A stretch of DNA of 60,377 nt from an uncultured Bacteroidales bacterium (lineage in GTDB: Bacteria; Bacteroidota; Bacteroidia; Bacteroidales; UBA932): assembly GCA_947179325.1 (NCBI GenBank), contig CAMXAU010000016.1:1-60377 (forward strand), in the 5' to 3' direction. The translations under genes and the position numbers were made by a program. The notes under the pieces were generated by a model. It searched no databases. It was not told the DNA's origin and was given only the letters and a program-made list of their open reading frames with translations. Numbering within the stretch: position 1 is the first letter of the stretch; every line of letters starts with the position of its first letter. Of this stretch, positions 60,376-60,377 are shown in pieces.

Positions 60376-60377
60376 TG

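Noticed and set aside
53164..60377. CRISPR arrays, rRNA genes and intact insertion sequences (looked for over the whole window, mainly in the mobile regions).
   Set aside because: No regularly spaced repeats, rRNA-like stretches or transposase genes with terminal repeats were seen.

Overview
The window looks like a chromosomal segment of a Bacteroidales bacterium. Three things support this. Promoters fit the Bacteroidetes form (TTTG, about 19-20 bp, TAnnTTTG). The gene order ParA-ParB-DUF5683-LysM transglycosylase and the block Obg-Adk-Hpt are familiar from this order. Typical families are present (helix-hairpin-helix beta-barrel protein, DUF1573, LytTR regulator, pyruvate:ferredoxin oxidoreductase). 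The species cannot be named from the sequence alone.

Layout. 1-5.4 kb: an S15/CocE-type secreted hydrolase, then a biotin set (small unknown protein, bioB, bioA overlapping by 11 bp) and an outer-membrane barrel protein. 5.5-10.4 kb: an accessory island with a lipoprotein, a decayed DUF6371-like mobile-element gene, and an A+T-rich two-gene cassette (LemA plus a large MSC_0882-like membrane protein), ending at tRNA-Ala. 10.6-14.8 kb: dut and murF facing hpt-adk-obg. 14.9-21.2 kb: HhH barrel protein, lytic transglycosylase, DUF5683, parB, parA. 21.3-29.9 kb: diacylglycerol kinase-like protein, priA, creD, a LytTR regulator with a NAGPA-like membrane protein, tRNA-Arg(ACG), rplS, dnaJ, grpE. 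30-34.6 kb: a hexuronate/KDG catabolic operon (ExuT-like transporter, KDPG aldolase, KDG kinase) opposite a LacI-type regulator. 34.7-46.2 kb: a His-rich metal permease, DUF1573 protein, a 2[4Fe-4S] ferredoxin, an RND efflux pair in which the inner-membrane pump and the outer-membrane channel form one 1496-residue reading frame, and an M16 protease. 46.4-52.9 kb: a short LysR-type protein, an esterase, pyruvate:ferredoxin oxidoreductase and fabD.

53.1-60.4 kb: an integrative element inserted at tRNA-Arg(CCG). It starts with a tyrosine recombinase and a small regulator bracketed by 30-bp inverted operator-like repeats. Small HTH/coiled-coil proteins, a primase-helicase fusion, and a DUF4160/DUF2442-HTH pair between 13-bp direct repeats follow. 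Its right end lies beyond the window.

The best candidates for something undescribed are the LemA/MSC_0882-like cassette, the RND-OMF single-frame pump, and the control region of the integrative element.
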